From: Dehalococcoidia bacterium UBA2979
GTDB lineage: Bacteria > Chloroflexota > Dehalococcoidia > UBA2979
DNA length: 15,374 bases
Direction of reading: 5' to 3'
Assembly (NCBI GenBank): GCA_002348225.1
Contig: DEAP01000120.1
Location: 1-15,374 of the forward strand
Positions 14,885 through 15,374 of this stretch are shown one piece after another (position 1 is the first letter of the stretch; each line of letters opens with the position of its first letter). A model generated the notes under the pieces. It searched no databases, was not told the origin of the DNA, and saw only the letters and a list, made by a program, of their open reading frames with translations. Position numbers and translations under genes: made by a program.

Positions 14885-15374
14885 TTAAACTTCACGAAAC
14901 TCGCCCTCGATCGTATCATCATTATCCGGAGAAGTATCCGCTTCTGATGTCTCTCCCGGGGCATTTTGCTCTGCCTGTGCTGTGTAAACTGCCTGACCAA
15001 TTTCCTGCAACAGTGCCTCTAAAGCATTGGTAGTCTCAATTATTTTCTCGTCATTTTCGGACTCAAGAGCATCCCTGACTTCACTGACCGAACTTTCAAC
15101 TTGTTCCCGCTGATCTTGAGTCACAATCTCTTTATTGTCTTCTATCAATTTCTCAGCAGAGTACGTTAGCGTATCTGCCTTATTCCTTGTTTCAATCACC
15201 GCTTTCTTCTTTGCATCTTCCTCGGCATATTCCTCGGCTTCTTTGGTAAGTCTCTCCACTTCCTCATCAGTTAAGCCGGAGGATGATTCAATAGTGATGT
15301 GCTGCTCTTTACTGGTCGCTTTATCCTTAGCCGAAACTTTAACTATGCCGTTTGCATCGATATCAAAAGTCACC
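14885..15374 (-). CDS. dnaK: Chaperone protein DnaK (Hsp70), C-terminal part
   Basis: Only about the last 163 residues are in the window; the ATPase domain and most of the substrate-binding beta domain lie beyond the right edge. The visible part starts inside the conserved VTFDIDANGIVKVSAKDKAT block at the end of the beta-sandwich domain. It continues through the charged helical lid (SGLTDEEVERLTKEAEEYA and following) and ends in an acidic tail with EGEFREV, as in many bacterial DnaK proteins. The codon at 15373-15371 is GTG within the gene (Val), not a start. dnaJ follows after 32 bp. Identity is secure from the lid and domain-boundary sequence together with the dnaJ neighbour. Confidence 0.97.
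   Translation of the reverse strand, partial: VTFDIDANGIVKVSAKDKATSKEQHITIESSSGLTDEEVERLTKEAEEYAEEDAKKKAVIETRNKADTLTYSAEKLIEDNKEIVTQDQREQVESSVSEVRDALESENDEKIIETTNALEALLQEIGQAVYTAQAEQNAPGETSEADTSPDNDDTIEGEFREV

Overview
The window looks like chromosomal DNA of a free-living bacterium: GC in the mid-40s by eye, dense genes, short intergenic gaps, and almost only core or envelope genes. Gene content (Rho with a basic N-terminal tail, a tungsten-type aldehyde ferredoxin oxidoreductase, a dnaK-dnaJ-prmA run, LysM/M23 peptidases, and a MoxR-DUF58-transglutaminase-like set) suggests a Chloroflexota relative, perhaps of the marine SAR202 kind. That placement rests on overall protein character only and is tentative. 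I see no prophage, IS element, CRISPR array, rRNA or tRNA.

Left part (1-2358). The N-terminal half of purA (adenylosuccinate synthetase) runs off the left edge on the minus strand. Behind it, same strand, is a divergent CitE/HpcH-aldolase-fold protein whose conserved motifs are eroded. An alpha/beta hydrolase is transcribed the other way from a 61-73 bp divergent region that holds a perfect 12-bp palindrome.

Middle (2359-7186). A complete aldehyde:ferredoxin oxidoreductase gene (minus) is divergent from rho (plus), with about 340 bp of non-coding DNA between them. rho is followed after 31 bp by a secreted LysM-LysM-M23 cell-wall protein. The last base of that gene directly abuts the stop codon of the convergent operon.

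Right part (7187-15374, all minus). This is a tight, apparently single transcription unit: dnaK (C-terminal part only), dnaJ, prmA, a secreted M23 peptidase, a MoxR AAA+ ATPase, a DUF58 protein and a membrane-anchored transglutaminase-like protein. Gaps run from a 3-base overlap to 32 bp. Its front is the classic protein-folding and ribosome-modification cluster; its rear is a MoxR/DUF58/TgpA-type envelope module.

The most notable point is that the transglutaminase-like protein keeps the fold signature but has lost all three catalytic residues (Cys to Phe, His to Trp, Asp to Asn). The module would therefore use a pseudoenzyme, plausibly as a binding or scaffold domain, beside a DUF58 protein with an imperfect MIDAS motif and a peptidoglycan peptidase. 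Several start codons were reassigned from Shine-Dalgarno evidence: the CitE-like gene, AOR, MoxR, and the operon M23 peptidase, which uses a TTG overlapping the prmA stop.
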